A stretch of 61,885 nucleotides of DNA, from contig JAIBBQ010000013.1 of NCBI GenBank assembly GCA_019694595.1, forward strand, positions 1 to 61,885, written 5' to 3'. The notes under the pieces are model-generated. The model saw only the letters and a list, made by a program, of their open reading frames with translations. It was not told the DNA's origin and made no database searches. The stretch is from Myxococcaceae bacterium. GTDB lineage: Bacteria; Myxococcota; Myxococcia; Myxococcales; Myxococcaceae. Numbering within the stretch: the first letter of the stretch is position 1; each line of letters starts with the position of its first letter. Below, one piece after another: positions 16,227 through 26,777 of the stretch. The translations under genes were made by a program, and so were the position numbers.

Positions 16227-16763
16227 TCAGCGCGCGACGCGGTAGCGCAGCTGGGTGAGCCCGCTCTCGTAGCCGCGCGCGCCCAGCAGCTCGAGGCGCT
16301 GCTCGCGCCCGCCCGACTCGAAGAGCGGCAGCCCTTGCCCGAGCAGCACCGGCACCACGGACAGGGTGAGCTCGTCGATGAGCCCTTCGGCGAGGAACTG
16401 GCGAATCACCGCGCCGCCGTCGACGTACAGGTGCCGCGCCCCTTCTCGCCCCAGCGAGGCGACGAGCTCCGAGGGAACCCCTGCGAAGAAGCGCTCGCCG
16501 TGGCGCGCCTCGCCGCCGCGGTGGGTGAGCACCACGCAGCGCTTCTGGGCGTAGGGCCACTCGGGAAAGCCGAGCGCCACCTCGTAGGTCGCCCGGCCGA
16601 TGACGAAGGTGTCCACCGAGGCCACGAACTGCGCGTAGCCGTAGTCCTCGCCGTCGCGCTGCACCGAGGCGAGCCAGTCGAGGCCGCCGTCGGGCCGGGC
16701 GATGAAGCCGTCTGCGCTGGTGGCGATGAAGACCGAGCAACGGACCGCGGCATCCTTGGCCAT
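16227..16763 (-). CDS. dihydrofolate-reductase-like (RibD C-terminal) protein
   Basis: 178 residues. CSVFIATSADGFIARPDGGLDWL is the start of the RibD-C/DHFR-like fold, followed by FVIGRATYEVALGF, the NADPH-contacting strand HLYVDGGAVIRQFL and the end motif DELTLSVVPVLLGQGLPLF. Such stand-alone proteins are found widely in bacteria and are annotated as dihydrofolate reductase family; true DHFR activity is not implied. It converges on the YqeY-like gene with 16 bp between stops. Confidence 0.85.
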   Translation of the reverse strand: MAKDAAVRCSVFIATSADGFIARPDGGLDWLASVQRDGEDYGYAQFVASVDTFVIGRATYEVALGFPEWPYAQKRCVVLTHRGGEARHGERFFAGVPSELVASLGREGARHLYVDGGAVIRQFLAEGLIDELTLSVVPVLLGQGLPLFESGGREQRLELLGARGYESGLTQLRYRVAR

Positions 16764-16815
16764 GGCGACGTCTTGCCACGGCCCGGCGGTGCTCGCACGC
16801 GAAGGGGGCGCGGCG

Positions 16816-17679
16816 TCACCAGCCGGCGAACTTCTCCAGCGCGCGCAGGTCGCCGTTGAACACGTCGTGGTCGTAGCCGGGCCCGTCGCTGTACTGAACG
16901 AAGGGGACGCCGCGCTCCGCGAGGCCGCCGGTCCACTTCGCTTCCCAGAGCGGCGCGTGAGGAACGAGGTGCTTCACCGCGGGGACGTTGCTCGCCGAGG
17001 TGTAGACGAGCGGCCAGGTCCCGGTGACCTGGTGGATGTACTTGGCGGCGTCATGGAGCGTCTGCGGGCTGTGCAGCGCGCTGCCTTCCCAGTCGAGCGC
17101 GAGGCGCGTTCCCGGCTTGAGCTTCCCGTGAATGCCGAGCGTGTCGAGGAAGTGCTTCGCCTGGCCCTTGCCGTCGCCGGGCTCGAGGTAGTGGTACGCG
17201 ATGCGCAGCTTCATCGAGCCGCCGTGAATCTTGTCGCCCAGCTGGTTCCACCGGTGGCGGAAGGTGGGGTCGGTGTACGTGTGGCCGTCGGTGGCCTTGA
17301 TGGCGGCGAACTTGGCGCCGCGGATCGAGCGCTCGAACTGCGACTGCGACTGGTAGTGCGAGGTGTCGGAGCTGAAGAGCCGCCCGCCTCCGCGGTGGTC
17401 GGCCTGCCCCGAGGTGGTGGCGCCGGAGCTGCCCGGCCCGCTGCCGCGCGCGCCTTCGAAGCGATCGCCGCCGAGCGCCTTCCAGGTCTGCGGCCCCGCG
17501 ATGCCGTCGGCGGTGAGGCCCTTGGACCGCTGGTAGGCCTCGAGCGCGGAGCGCGTCCTGGGGCCGAAGTCGCCGTCGACGCCGTGCGGGTCGAAGCCCG
17601 CGGCGCGCAGCTCCTTCTGCAGGTCGACGACGCGCTGTCCGTGAGCGCCGAGGCGCAGCAGTCCGTGCGGGATGTTCAT
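16816..17679 (-). CDS. peptidoglycan-binding GH25-like lysozyme
   Basis: 287 residues. Residues about 5-70 are a PG_binding_1 domain (GQRVVDLQKELRAAGF, then GDFGPRTRSALEAYQ and GIAGPQTW). After a Gly/Ser linker, residues about 95-285 form a GH25-type barrel: SSDTSHYQ (first Asp), AAIKATDGHTYTD, LALDWEGS (the D-x-E catalytic pair), and FVQYSD near the end. No signal peptide is visible, unlike most secreted lysozymes, so export would need a holin, T6SS or lysis; cytoplasmic endolysins have this architecture. No phage genes flank it. Confidence 0.8.
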   Translation of the reverse strand: MNIPHGLLRLGAHGQRVVDLQKELRAAGFDPHGVDGDFGPRTRSALEAYQRSKGLTADGIAGPQTWKALGGDRFEGARGSGPGSSGATTSGQADHRGGGRLFSSDTSHYQSQSQFERSIRGAKFAAIKATDGHTYTDPTFRHRWNQLGDKIHGGSMKLRIAYHYLEPGDGKGQAKHFLDTLGIHGKLKPGTRLALDWEGSALHSPQTLHDAAKYIHQVTGTWPLVYTSASNVPAVKHLVPHAPLWEAKWTGGLAERGVPFVQYSDGPGYDHDVFNGDLRALEKFAGW

Positions 17680-17772
17680 GTCTGTTTATCCGCGCTGGGC
17701 CAAGCGGGTTTCCACTGTCCACTCGAGGCTTCAGGCCGACATGTGGGCACTTGGCCGCCGCGCGGCGACCGT

Positions 17773-18531
17773 TCACCAGCGCAGCGACAGCGACGCGTAC
17801 GCTCCGCCACCCGGGGTGGGGATCAGCGCGAGCTGCGGAGACGACGGCTCCAGCAGCAGCGCGAGCGACGAGCCCGCGAGCACGGCGAGACCTGCCGCGG
17901 TGAGCGCCCAGGCCGCCGTCTCGGCGCGCCGGCCACTCTCGACGGTGCCCGGCACGTCGGCGGGGCTGACCAGGCCACTCGACAGCGACGCCGCGGTGGG
18001 CCGCGCGACGCCGAAGCCCAGCACGAGGCCCGTGGCGACCAGCGCGCCGCCGAGCCCCACGCCCACCCACGGGAGGACCGGGCGCGAGGGAAACAAAGGG
18101 GCGCGCAGGCGGCCGGCGATGCCGTCGAGCGCGGCGAAGGCGAGATCCTCCGAGTCCAGCTGGGCCGTCTCGCTGGCGACCGACGCGCCGGTGGAGACGC
18201 GCAGGAGCCGGGTGGTGAGGACCCACGAGTGGCGCGCCACGGTCACGTTGAGGGTGAGGAAGAGGTCCGCGCCGAGGCCGCCGCCCAGCTCCGCGAGACA
18301 GCTCGAGCCATCGGCGCACCCCTGGAGCTGCCGCTGCCGCTCCGCGCCGATGAGGGTCACCAGGTCGCTGCGCGTCATCACCCGCAGCTGGCCTCCCTGC
18401 TCGAGCGCGGTGGCCAGCCGCTGGGCGAGCGCCTCGCAGCGAGGTCCGTCGACGCCGACGCAGGTGGTGCCGGGCATCACCACCACCAGTGGCGCTGCGC
18501 GGAGCGAGAGGGCGACCAGGAGCGAGAGCAT
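17773..18531 (-). CDS. exported protein with CsgG/TolB-like domain and two membrane segments
   Basis: 252 residues from the ATG at 18531, whose A is shared with the TGA of the upstream lipoprotein gene (TGATG). A short signal sequence is followed by ALAQRLATALEQGGQLRVMTRSDLVTLIGAERQRQLQGC, the pattern of periplasmic CsgG/TolB N-terminal-like domains common in myxobacteria, then two hydrophobic helices (VLPWVGVGLGGALVATGLVL and AWALTAAGLAVLAGSSLALL). Function is unknown. Translational coupling suggests it works with the lipoprotein. Confidence 0.65.
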   Translation of the reverse strand: MLSLLVALSLRAAPLVVVMPGTTCVGVDGPRCEALAQRLATALEQGGQLRVMTRSDLVTLIGAERQRQLQGCADGSSCLAELGGGLGADLFLTLNVTVARHSWVLTTRLLRVSTGASVASETAQLDSEDLAFAALDGIAGRLRAPLFPSRPVLPWVGVGLGGALVATGLVLGFGVARPTAASLSSGLVSPADVPGTVESGRRAETAAWALTAAGLAVLAGSSLALLLEPSSPQLALIPTPGGGAYASLSLRW

Positions 18532-19787
18532 CACCGGGTCCCCACCGCGACGACCGGGTCGTTGCCGCCATTGACGCTGCCCACCACCACCAGGCGGTTG
18601 AGCGACGGCCAGTGGAGCCCGCGGACCTCCGTCGGCGCCGCGAGGTCGGGCGTCACCGCGCCCCACCCGCTCGCGTCCAGGTGCAGCAGTCTGGAGCCCG
18701 ACGACGCGGAGCCCCCGGCGTAGGCCTGGGTGCCGAGCGCGGCGATGGCCCGCAGCTCGCTGTTGGCGTTGGGGCCGTGGACGGGGGCCCAGCTGGTGCC
18801 GCTGCGCTTGAAGACGCGCTGGTTCACGGTGACCGCGTGGACGTCGGTGCCCACGACGGCGAAGGCATAGAACGACATGATGAACTGCTCGTTCGAGGTG
18901 ATGCCGGTGAGGTCGATCGTCTCCGGCGTGACGTTGCCGCCGGAGTACAGGGCGATGGCGGTCTGGCCGCCGACGAGCACCGAGCCATCACTCAGCACCA
19001 CGCAGCCGTACGGCGACTTGAGTCCGAGGTTGCTCGACACCTGGGTCCAGGCGCTGCCGTTCCAGCGGTGGAGCGTGCCGGTGTCGTTCCCGTCGCTGGT
19101 GGCGGTGGCGTAGACCTCGGTGCTGGAGCGGCCGCAGAGGCCCCGGCTCTCCGCGGTCCCTCCGATGGAGAAGAAGGTGTAGCTCGCGCCGCTCTCGCAG
19201 CTGGCGCCACAGCTCGCGAGTTCGCGCTGCGCAGACAGGAACACCTTGCCGTCGGGCGCGACGTACACCCCGGTGAGCGTGTGGCTCGCTGCGAAGGCCG
19301 AGACGAGCTCGATGGGCCCGGTGCCCACCTGGCGGATCATGGCGCCCGTCTGGGAGGTCGCGTACCAGACGCTGGCGTTACCCGAGAGCCCGGTGAGCCC
19401 GGTGGTGACGGCACCCGGCACGGTCAAGGTGGTGAAGGAGAACCCCGAGCCGCCGCCCGACGCGCTGCCGCCGCCCGACGCGCTCCCGCCGCCCGACGCG
19501 CTTCCTCCGCCCGACGCGCTGCCACCACCCGACGCGTTGCCGCCGCCCGACACGCTGCCGCCGCCCGACGCGCTGCCGCCGCCCGACGCGTTGCCACCGC
19601 CCGACGCGTTGCCACCGCCCGACGCGCTCCCGCCACCGCTCCCGGCCGAGCACGTCCCGGTGGATCCACAGGCCGCAGCGTCCCAGTCGATGCACCCGGT
19701 GCCGGCCGCGAGGGTGAGCAGCATGGTCACCGCGGCCAGGGGCCGCGACCGCGCGCTCGAGCTGCACACCCAGTTCTTCCGGCCCAC
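18531..19787 (-). CDS. lipoprotein with GGGSAS repeat spacer and beta-propeller-like domain
   Basis: 418 residues from the GTG at 19787, preferred because AGAGAGGTG lies about 8 bp upstream; the ATG at 19817 is an alternative. The signal ends in AAGTGC, a passable lipobox. Ten copies of a G-G-G-[SN]-x-S repeat separate the lipid anchor from a domain of about 300 residues with propeller-like strands (GVYVAPDGKVFLSA, GCVVLSDGSVLVGG, ELRAIAALGTQAYAGG). No catalytic motif is visible. Its stop overlaps the start of the next gene, indicating a two-gene operon. Confidence 0.78.
   Translation of the reverse strand: MGRKNWVCSSSARSRPLAAVTMLLTLAAGTGCIDWDAAACGSTGTCSAGSGGGSASGGGNASGGGNASGGGSASGGGSVSGGGNASGGGSASGGGSASGGGSASGGGSASGGGSGFSFTTLTVPGAVTTGLTGLSGNASVWYATSQTGAMIRQVGTGPIELVSAFAASHTLTGVYVAPDGKVFLSAQRELASCGASCESGASYTFFSIGGTAESRGLCGRSSTEVYATATSDGNDTGTLHRWNGSAWTQVSSNLGLKSPYGCVVLSDGSVLVGGQTAIALYSGGNVTPETIDLTGITSNEQFIMSFYAFAVVGTDVHAVTVNQRVFKRSGTSWAPVHGPNANSELRAIAALGTQAYAGGSASSGSRLLHLDASGWGAVTPDLAAPTEVRGLHWPSLNRLVVVGSVNGGNDPVVAVGTR
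19455..19634 (-). repeat. 18-bp tandem repeat encoding GGGSAS spacer
   Basis: Ten copies of an 18-bp unit (coding strand consensus GGCGGCAGCGCGTCGGGC with third-base changes) inside the lipoprotein gene. Variation is limited to Ser/Asn and one Val, and synonymous third positions, consistent with expansion by slippage. The same unit type ends the window-edge lipoprotein at 1-128. Confidence 0.9.
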
Positions 19788-19931
19788 GGTCGACACCTCT
19801 CTCTGGACCGGAGGCATACCCACTGTGCTCGCAAGAAGTGCAGGGTTTCGGCGCCGGTGAAGGCCCACGCGCAAGTCTTGCGGGAAGAGGCCCCCGCCGC
19901 TCGGGCCCCGACCTTGCACCCCCGGGCCGCC

Positions 19932-21356
<1,425 letters not shown>

Positions 21357-21371
21357 AGCGCGCGACCCGCG

Positions 21372-23363
21372 CTACCGCGGGACCTTGCCCAGCGCGCCCG
21401 CGAGCAGCTCGAGCAACGTCGAGCCGTCGTCGGGGCAGGACGCGATGCCGGCCGCCACGCGCAGCCGGAACGGGCCCTGGCGCCCGGGGAAGCTCGCGCC
21501 TTCGAGCTGCTCGGTCAGCTTGCGCACCACCACACCGGCGGCCTCGGGGCGGCAGTCCTGCAGCGCGAGCGCGAAGGTCCCCGGCGACCAGCGCCCGCAG
21601 AGGTCTTCCACCCGCAGCCGCTCGGTGAGCAGCGCCCCGCTGGAGCGCAGCGCGTGGTCCACCGCGAGGTACCCCTGCGCGGCGTTGAGCTCGGCGAGGC
21701 CCGGGAGCGAGAGCATGGCCACGCTCAGCGTGCGCTGGTTGCGCCGCACGCTGCCCAGCCGCTGGGCGAGCGCCTCGAGGAAGGCGCGGCGGCCGAAGAC
21801 GCCGGTGAGCCCGTCGTGCACCTCGCGTTCCTTGAGCCGCTGCGCGGCGTCGAGGCGCACCTCGAGCACCGCCATCACTTCCTCGAGGTCGCTGCCGCGG
21901 GGCAGACAGGCGTCGGCGCCGGCCTCGAGCACCGCGATGCGGCCCGCGGCGTTGGCCGCCGACAGCGCGACGATGGGCAGGTCCTTCCACCGGGCGGAGC
22001 CGCGCAGCTTGAGGATGGTGGCGACGCCGCGCGGGTCGCCGCCGTTGACGATGAGCGCGCTCGGCCGCTGGGCGTGCACGAAGTCGTCGGAGCCGCCGAG
22101 GCCCTGGCAGGCCGCTTCCATGCCGTGCCGGGCGAGCTGGAAGCTGAGCTCTTCCTGGAGGTCCTGGTCGTCGTCGAGCACCACCACCTTGAGCATCGGA
22201 GGGTGAACGCCGACGCCGAGCAGCTGGCAGACCTGCGCGATGACCACCTCGCGGGTCAGCGGCAAGGTGACCAGCGCCCGGCCTTCGAGCGCGCGCACCA
22301 CCGTCGCGGTCTCGGCGCGCTGGCCGTGGCTGGCGATGAGCCCGAGCGCGAGCCGGTTGCCACCCGGGAGCAGCCGCAGCGACGCGGCGGCATCGCGGGT
22401 GCCCGGTTCCTGCGAGAGCAAGGCGCCATGGAACGGAGGCGACGCGGCCCCCGGCGCGCCGGCCCGCTCCACCGCTTCCTGGAGCGTCGGGACCAGCGTG
22501 AGCTCGCAGAGGCTCCTGGGGAGGAGCGCGCGCAGGTGCCGGCGCACCGCCGCGTCGCCGTGGGCGACCAGGAGCCGCAGCGACGGCGCGCCCGCCGCGG
22601 ACTGGGCCTGCGCCGTCTTGCGGGCGAGCTCCAGCCCGTCGGTGAGCAGCGCGCCCACCGGGGCCCACGAGGCCTTGGTCGCGGCGCGGTCGGCGCCCAG
22701 CACCCGCAGCGCCTCGGCGATGCGGGCGGCCGCGCTCGCCAGCTCGGGGAAGCCGCTGGCGGCGGCGAGCGAGCTGAGCTGCTCGGCGCGCTTTCGCCCG
22801 TCGGCGGTCTGCACCACGTCGAGCCGCTGCATCGCCTTGACGAAGGCGTCGGACAGCGCCCGCATGCGCTGGCCCAGGGTGCGCGCGGCGTCGAGGCGGA
22901 AGAGGTGCCGTTCCCAGTCGTCCTTGGACAGCGCGGCGTCGGCGGGCTCGTCGATCTCGATGAGCTCCTCGGGCTCGTCGGCGACGGGCCCCCGGCGCTT
23001 GTCGAGCTGCGCCTGCACCGCGGTGGCGAGCGCCTCGGGGTTGATGGGCTTGGAGAGGACCTGGGCGACCCCGTGGTCCTTCACCAGCTGCGCGGCGGTG
23101 GTGGCGTCGCGCCAGAAGGCGGACACGAAGAGCAGCGGCTCGGTGTGCCCCGCCCGGCGGAAGGCGTCGATCCACGCCACGCCCTTGGTGTCGGGGAGCA
23201 GGCCGTCGACCACCACCAGGGCCGGCTTCTCGGCGTCGAAGGCCTTGGTCCCCGCGGCGCCGGTGCCGGCGGTGACCACGCGCAACCCGCGGGCTTCCAG
23301 CGCCGGCGTCACCATCGCGCGGAAGAGCGCGTCATCGTCGATCACCAGCACCGTCTCGGGCAT
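21372..23363 (-). CDS. multi-receiver response regulator with degenerate GGDEF domain
   Basis: 663 residues from the ATG at 23363 (MPETVLVIDDD). Domain order: receiver 1 (about 1-120, phospho-acceptor in LVVVDGLLPD), an Hpt-like helical region (about 135-215), a receiver-like domain without acceptor Asp (about 240-370), a third receiver-like domain (about 390-510) with Asn where the Asp should be (ALIVNGGDP), and a GGDEF-fold domain (about 520-660) whose signature is GRWSPGTF instead of GRxGGEEF. The last domain is therefore probably not a diguanylate cyclase. It likely acts as a signalling scaffold. Confidence 0.82.
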   Translation of the reverse strand: MPETVLVIDDDALFRAMVTPALEARGLRVVTAGTGAAGTKAFDAEKPALVVVDGLLPDTKGVAWIDAFRRAGHTEPLLFVSAFWRDATTAAQLVKDHGVAQVLSKPINPEALATAVQAQLDKRRGPVADEPEELIEIDEPADAALSKDDWERHLFRLDAARTLGQRMRALSDAFVKAMQRLDVVQTADGRKRAEQLSSLAAASGFPELASAAARIAEALRVLGADRAATKASWAPVGALLTDGLELARKTAQAQSAAGAPSLRLLVAHGDAAVRRHLRALLPRSLCELTLVPTLQEAVERAGAPGAASPPFHGALLSQEPGTRDAAASLRLLPGGNRLALGLIASHGQRAETATVVRALEGRALVTLPLTREVVIAQVCQLLGVGVHPPMLKVVVLDDDQDLQEELSFQLARHGMEAACQGLGGSDDFVHAQRPSALIVNGGDPRGVATILKLRGSARWKDLPIVALSAANAAGRIAVLEAGADACLPRGSDLEEVMAVLEVRLDAAQRLKEREVHDGLTGVFGRRAFLEALAQRLGSVRRNQRTLSVAMLSLPGLAELNAAQGYLAVDHALRSSGALLTERLRVEDLCGRWSPGTFALALQDCRPEAAGVVVRKLTEQLEGASFPGRQGPFRLRVAAGIASCPDDGSTLLELLAGALGKVPR

Positions 23364-23490
23364 GCGCGCGACGATTCCACACCTCGGCCAGCACCGCAGC
23401 AGCGGCGGCGCCGTTCCTCGCTCGCCACATTCCCTTGCACTGGCTCGCGCAGAAGCGCACACATCGCCCACCACCGCTTCGGGGAGTCCC

Positions 23491-24438
23491 ATGCCCTTCA
23501 CTGCCGCCTCGGTCGCCGATCAGTCCCGCAAGGTGTTCGTCATCACTGGCGGAAACAGCGGCATCGGGCTGGAGGCCGCGAAGGTGCTGGTGGCGCGAAA
23601 TGCCACGGTGGTGCTCGCGTGTCGCGACGCGCGGAAGATGGGCGAGGCCGCCGCGTCGCTGCGGGCCGCCGGCGCCGGCCGCGTCGAGCAGGTGGTGCTC
23701 GACCTGTCTTCGCTGGCCTCGGTGCGCACGGCCGCGAGCGAGCTCGCGAGCCGCTTCCCGCAGATCGACGTGCTGGTGAACAACGCCGGGGTGATGGCGC
23801 TCCCCGAGCGCAAGAGCGCCGACGGCTTCGAGCTCCAGTTCGCCACCAACCACCTGGGCCACTTCGCGCTCACCGGCCTGCTCCTCGGGCCGCTGGCCGC
23901 AGCGCCGGCCGGCCGGGTGGTGACGGTGAGCAGCATCCTCCACCGCCGCGGCCACATCGTCTTCGAGGACATTCCGACCCCGCGCGCGTACGACAAGCGC
24001 AAGTCGTACTCGATGAGCAAGCTCGCCAACCTGCTCTTCGCCTTCGAGCTCCACCGGCGCCTCGAGGCCGCGGGCAGCACGGTGACGAGCCTCGCGTGCC
24101 ACCCCGGGTACTCGGCGACCAACCTGCAGGGCGCGGGCCCCAGCATGAGCGGCTCGAAGGTGGGGGCGTTCTTCTCCGAGGCGGCGAACGCGCTGGTGGC
24201 GCAGCCGGCGGCGATCGGCGCGCTGGGCACGCTGCTCGCCGCGACCTCGCCCGAGGCCAAGGGCGGCGGGTACTACGGCTCGACCCGGCTCCTCGGGCTG
24301 CGCGGCTACCCGGAGCAGTCGCCGTCGACCCGGGAGGCGAACGACCCCGAGGTGGCGCGGCGGCTGTGGGAAGTGTCCGAGCAGCTCACCGGCGTGCGCT
24401 TCGCGCTCGAGCCACGGCCCGCCCGCGTCAGCGCGTGA
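23491..24438 (+). CDS. short-chain dehydrogenase/reductase (retinol-dehydrogenase-like)
   Basis: 315 residues. The Rossmann motif is TGGNSGIG, the structural motif NNAG in VLVNNAGVM, and the catalytic YxxxK reads YSMSK, with Ser in VSSILH. The sequence FATNHLGHFALTGLLL is typical of the RDH/WWOX-type SDRs. SD GGGGAG precedes the ATG by 3-8 bp. The gene is divergent from the GGDEF-type regulator and its end overlaps TruA by 11 bp tail to tail. NAD(P)-linked oxidoreduction of an unknown substrate. Confidence 0.88.
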   Translation: MPFTAASVADQSRKVFVITGGNSGIGLEAAKVLVARNATVVLACRDARKMGEAAASLRAAGAGRVEQVVLDLSSLASVRTAASELASRFPQIDVLVNNAGVMALPERKSADGFELQFATNHLGHFALTGLLLGPLAAAPAGRVVTVSSILHRRGHIVFEDIPTPRAYDKRKSYSMSKLANLLFAFELHRRLEAAGSTVTSLACHPGYSATNLQGAGPSMSGSKVGAFFSEAANALVAQPAAIGALGTLLAATSPEAKGGGYYGSTRLLGLRGYPEQSPSTREANDPEVARRLWEVSEQLTGVRFALEPRPARVSA

Positions 24439-25192
24439 GCGGCGGCCAGGCGAAGGCGGCCCGTTCCTCGGCGGAGAAGGGGTCGAGCTCCGGCGCGTAG
24501 TCCACGCTCCAGAGCACCAGCGGCTCGGGCGCCGCGGTGGGGCAGTGGAAGTTGCGCTGGGCGGTGAGGCCTTCGCGGAACGCGTCGAGGCTCACCTCGC
24601 GCCGCGACACGGCGCTCAGCGCGCCGACGAGCATGCGCACCATGTGCCGGCCGAAGGCGTCGCCGCGCAGCTCGAGCGACAGCCCGCCCGGCGCCGGCGA
24701 CGGCTCGACCGCGAAGACGGTGCGTGGCCGCACCTGGCTGGTCTTGAAGTGGAAGACGCGGAAATCGCGCGTGCCCGGAACGAGCGCAGCGGCCTCGGTG
24801 AGCAGCCCGAGGTCTCCCACCTGGGACGCCGGCAGGAAGTAGCGGTAGGTGCGGGACGACGCGCTGAACGCGGGGTGAAAGACGTCGCGCGCGGGCCGCG
24901 CGAGGTGGAACCCGAGGTCCGCGGGCAGGTGCGGCGTGAGCCGCTCGACCAGGCCTTCGGGCGCGCGGTCGCGCTCGAGCCACAGCCCGAGCACCTGCAT
25001 GCGTGCGCTCACACCCCGGTCGGTGCGGCCGCCCACCACCGGGTTGTGGGTGAGCCCCGCCTCTCGGAAGGCGCGCAGCAGCTCGCCTTGCACGGTGCGC
25101 TCGCCCTGCTGCTGCTGGTACCCGCGAAAGCCGGTCCCGGCGTACCAGCACCAGGCGGCGACGCGCTGGAGCCGCTGCGTCATCGCCGGCAC
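24428..25192 (-). CDS. truA: tRNA pseudouridine(38-40) synthase TruA
   Basis: 254 residues, the normal size. The catalytic Asp58 lies in GRTDRGVSA, preceded by the YAGTGFRGYQQQ N-terminal motif and followed by ARDVFHPAFSASSRTYRY and GDAFGRHMVRMLVG. It converts uridines 38-40 of the tRNA anticodon arm. It overlaps the SDR end by 11 bp on the opposite strand, and its start is 75 bp from the divergent histidine kinase. Confidence 0.95.
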   Translation of the reverse strand: MPAMTQRLQRVAAWCWYAGTGFRGYQQQQGERTVQGELLRAFREAGLTHNPVVGGRTDRGVSARMQVLGLWLERDRAPEGLVERLTPHLPADLGFHLARPARDVFHPAFSASSRTYRYFLPASQVGDLGLLTEAAALVPGTRDFRVFHFKTSQVRPRTVFAVEPSPAPGGLSLELRGDAFGRHMVRMLVGALSAVSRREVSLDAFREGLTAQRNFHCPTAAPEPLVLWSVDYAPELDPFSAEERAAFAWPPLTR

Positions 25193-25266
25193 GCTACCAG
25201 CGCACGCCGTCAGTGCTCTCGCCCGCGTGCCGGCCGTGCGCCTGCTAGCGTTGCGGCCTGGTCCCG

Positions 25267-26757
25267 ATGGCGACTCCCCTGGAAGGCATCGCGCTCGCGC
25301 TGGTGGAAGGCGCCCCCGACGGGGTGGTGGTCTCGCACGACGGCACGGTGCTGTTCGCCAACGAGGCCGCCGCGCGCATGCTCGGCTACGAGAGCCCGCG
25401 CGCGATGGAAGGGGTGCCGCTCTCGCAGTGGCTGCTGCCGGACGAGGCGCAGGAGATGGGCCGGCGCATCCACGCGATGCTGACCACCGGGGCCCGCTTC
25501 CCGCCGCGGGAGTACGGCGCGCGCAAGCTCGACGGCTCGCCGCTGCGCGCGGAGATCACCTCCACGCCCTTCCTGTGGGAAGGGCGGCCGGCCATCGTGG
25601 CCTTCGCGCGCGACGTCACCGAGCGCAGCCGCATGCAGGCCCGCCTGGCGCTCACCGACCGGCTGGTCGCGCTGGGCACGCTCGCGGCCGGCGTGGCGCA
25701 CGAGATCAACAACCCGATGACCGCGGTGCACTTCGCCGCCGAAGCGCTGGAACGCTCGCTGGTGCGCCAGCTGCGCCCGGTGCCGCCGGAGGTGACGACG
25801 CTCCTGGGCGACCTCAAGCGGGGGGCCGAGCGGGTCACCAGCCTGGTGCGCGACCTGAAGCAGTTCTCGCGGCCCGACGACGAGCAGCGCCGGCCGGTGA
25901 CGTTGCGGGACGTGCTCGAGCAGGCGGTGCGCCTGGTCGGCCACGCGCTGCGCCACCGGGCGACGCTCACCACCCACCACGCCGAAGCGCCCGCGGCGCT
26001 CGGCATGCCGGGGCGCATCGAGCAGGTGGCGGTGAACCTGCTGCTCAACGCCTCGCAGGCGCTGCCCGAAGGCCGCAAGGGCAACCGCGTCGAGCTGCGC
26101 AGCTTCGCCACCAGCGACGGCCGGGCCGCCTTCTCGGTGCAGGACAACGGCGTGGGCATCAGCGCCCGCGACCTGCCGCACGTCTTCGAGCCGTTCTTCA
26201 CCACCAAGCCGGTGGGCGAAGGCACCGGGCTCGGACTCGCCATCAGCCACAACATCGTCACCCAGCTCGGCGGGGAGCTGCTCCTCGAGAGCGTGCAGGG
26301 CCAGGGCACCACGGTGACGGTGATCTTCCCGCCGGCCTCCAGCGCTCCCATCATCGCCCCCGAGCGGCGCCCTGCCCCGGCAGGCCGCAGCGCCACGCTC
26401 CTGCTGATCGACGACGAGCCGATGGTGCTCGCCTCGCTGCGCGCGGTGCTGTCGGATCAGCACCAGGTCACCGTGTGCTCCCGCGTCCAGGAAGCGGTCG
26501 CCCTGCTGGAGTCGGGCGCGGCCTTCGACCTCGTGCTGTGCGACGTGATGATGCCCGAGTCCGACGGCCTGGTGCTCCACGAGCAGGTGCGCACCCGCTG
26601 GCCACAGCTCGCCCCGCGCTTCGCCTTCATGACCGGGGGCGTGCTCAGCCTGGAAGCGAGCCAGCGCATCGAGGCCTCGGGCCGGCCGGTGCTGGAGAAG
26701 CCCTTCCGCCCCCAGGCGGTGGAAGCGCTGCTGGCGATGCTCTCGCCCGAAGGCTGA
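25267..26757 (+). CDS. cytoplasmic hybrid histidine kinase (PAS-HisKA-HATPase-REC)
   Basis: 496 residues. PAS about 10-120 (ALVEGAPDGVVVSHDGTVLFAN), HisKA with H-box VAHEINNPMTAVHF, HATPase with N-box LNLLLNASQALP-like, G1 DNGVGIS, F-box FEPFFTTKP and G2 GEGTGLGL, then a C-terminal receiver from about 375 (LLLIDDEP, acceptor in LVLCDVMMPE, Lys in LEKPF). No membrane segment. It converges on the next kinase, 20 bp apart, and shows the same domain plan as two neighbours. Confidence 0.92.
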   Translation: MATPLEGIALALVEGAPDGVVVSHDGTVLFANEAAARMLGYESPRAMEGVPLSQWLLPDEAQEMGRRIHAMLTTGARFPPREYGARKLDGSPLRAEITSTPFLWEGRPAIVAFARDVTERSRMQARLALTDRLVALGTLAAGVAHEINNPMTAVHFAAEALERSLVRQLRPVPPEVTTLLGDLKRGAERVTSLVRDLKQFSRPDDEQRRPVTLRDVLEQAVRLVGHALRHRATLTTHHAEAPAALGMPGRIEQVAVNLLLNASQALPEGRKGNRVELRSFATSDGRAAFSVQDNGVGISARDLPHVFEPFFTTKPVGEGTGLGLAISHNIVTQLGGELLLESVQGQGTTVTVIFPPASSAPIIAPERRPAPAGRSATLLLIDDEPMVLASLRAVLSDQHQVTVCSRVQEAVALLESGAAFDLVLCDVMMPESDGLVLHEQVRTRWPQLAPRFAFMTGGVLSLEASQRIEASGRPVLEKPFRPQAVEALLAMLSPEG

Positions 26758-26777
26758 GGGCCGGGCGAGCGCCCCGC

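Noticed and set aside
21372-22000. Active diguanylate cyclase
   Set aside because: The GGDEF signature reads SPGTF, lacking the catalytic acidic and Gly residues.
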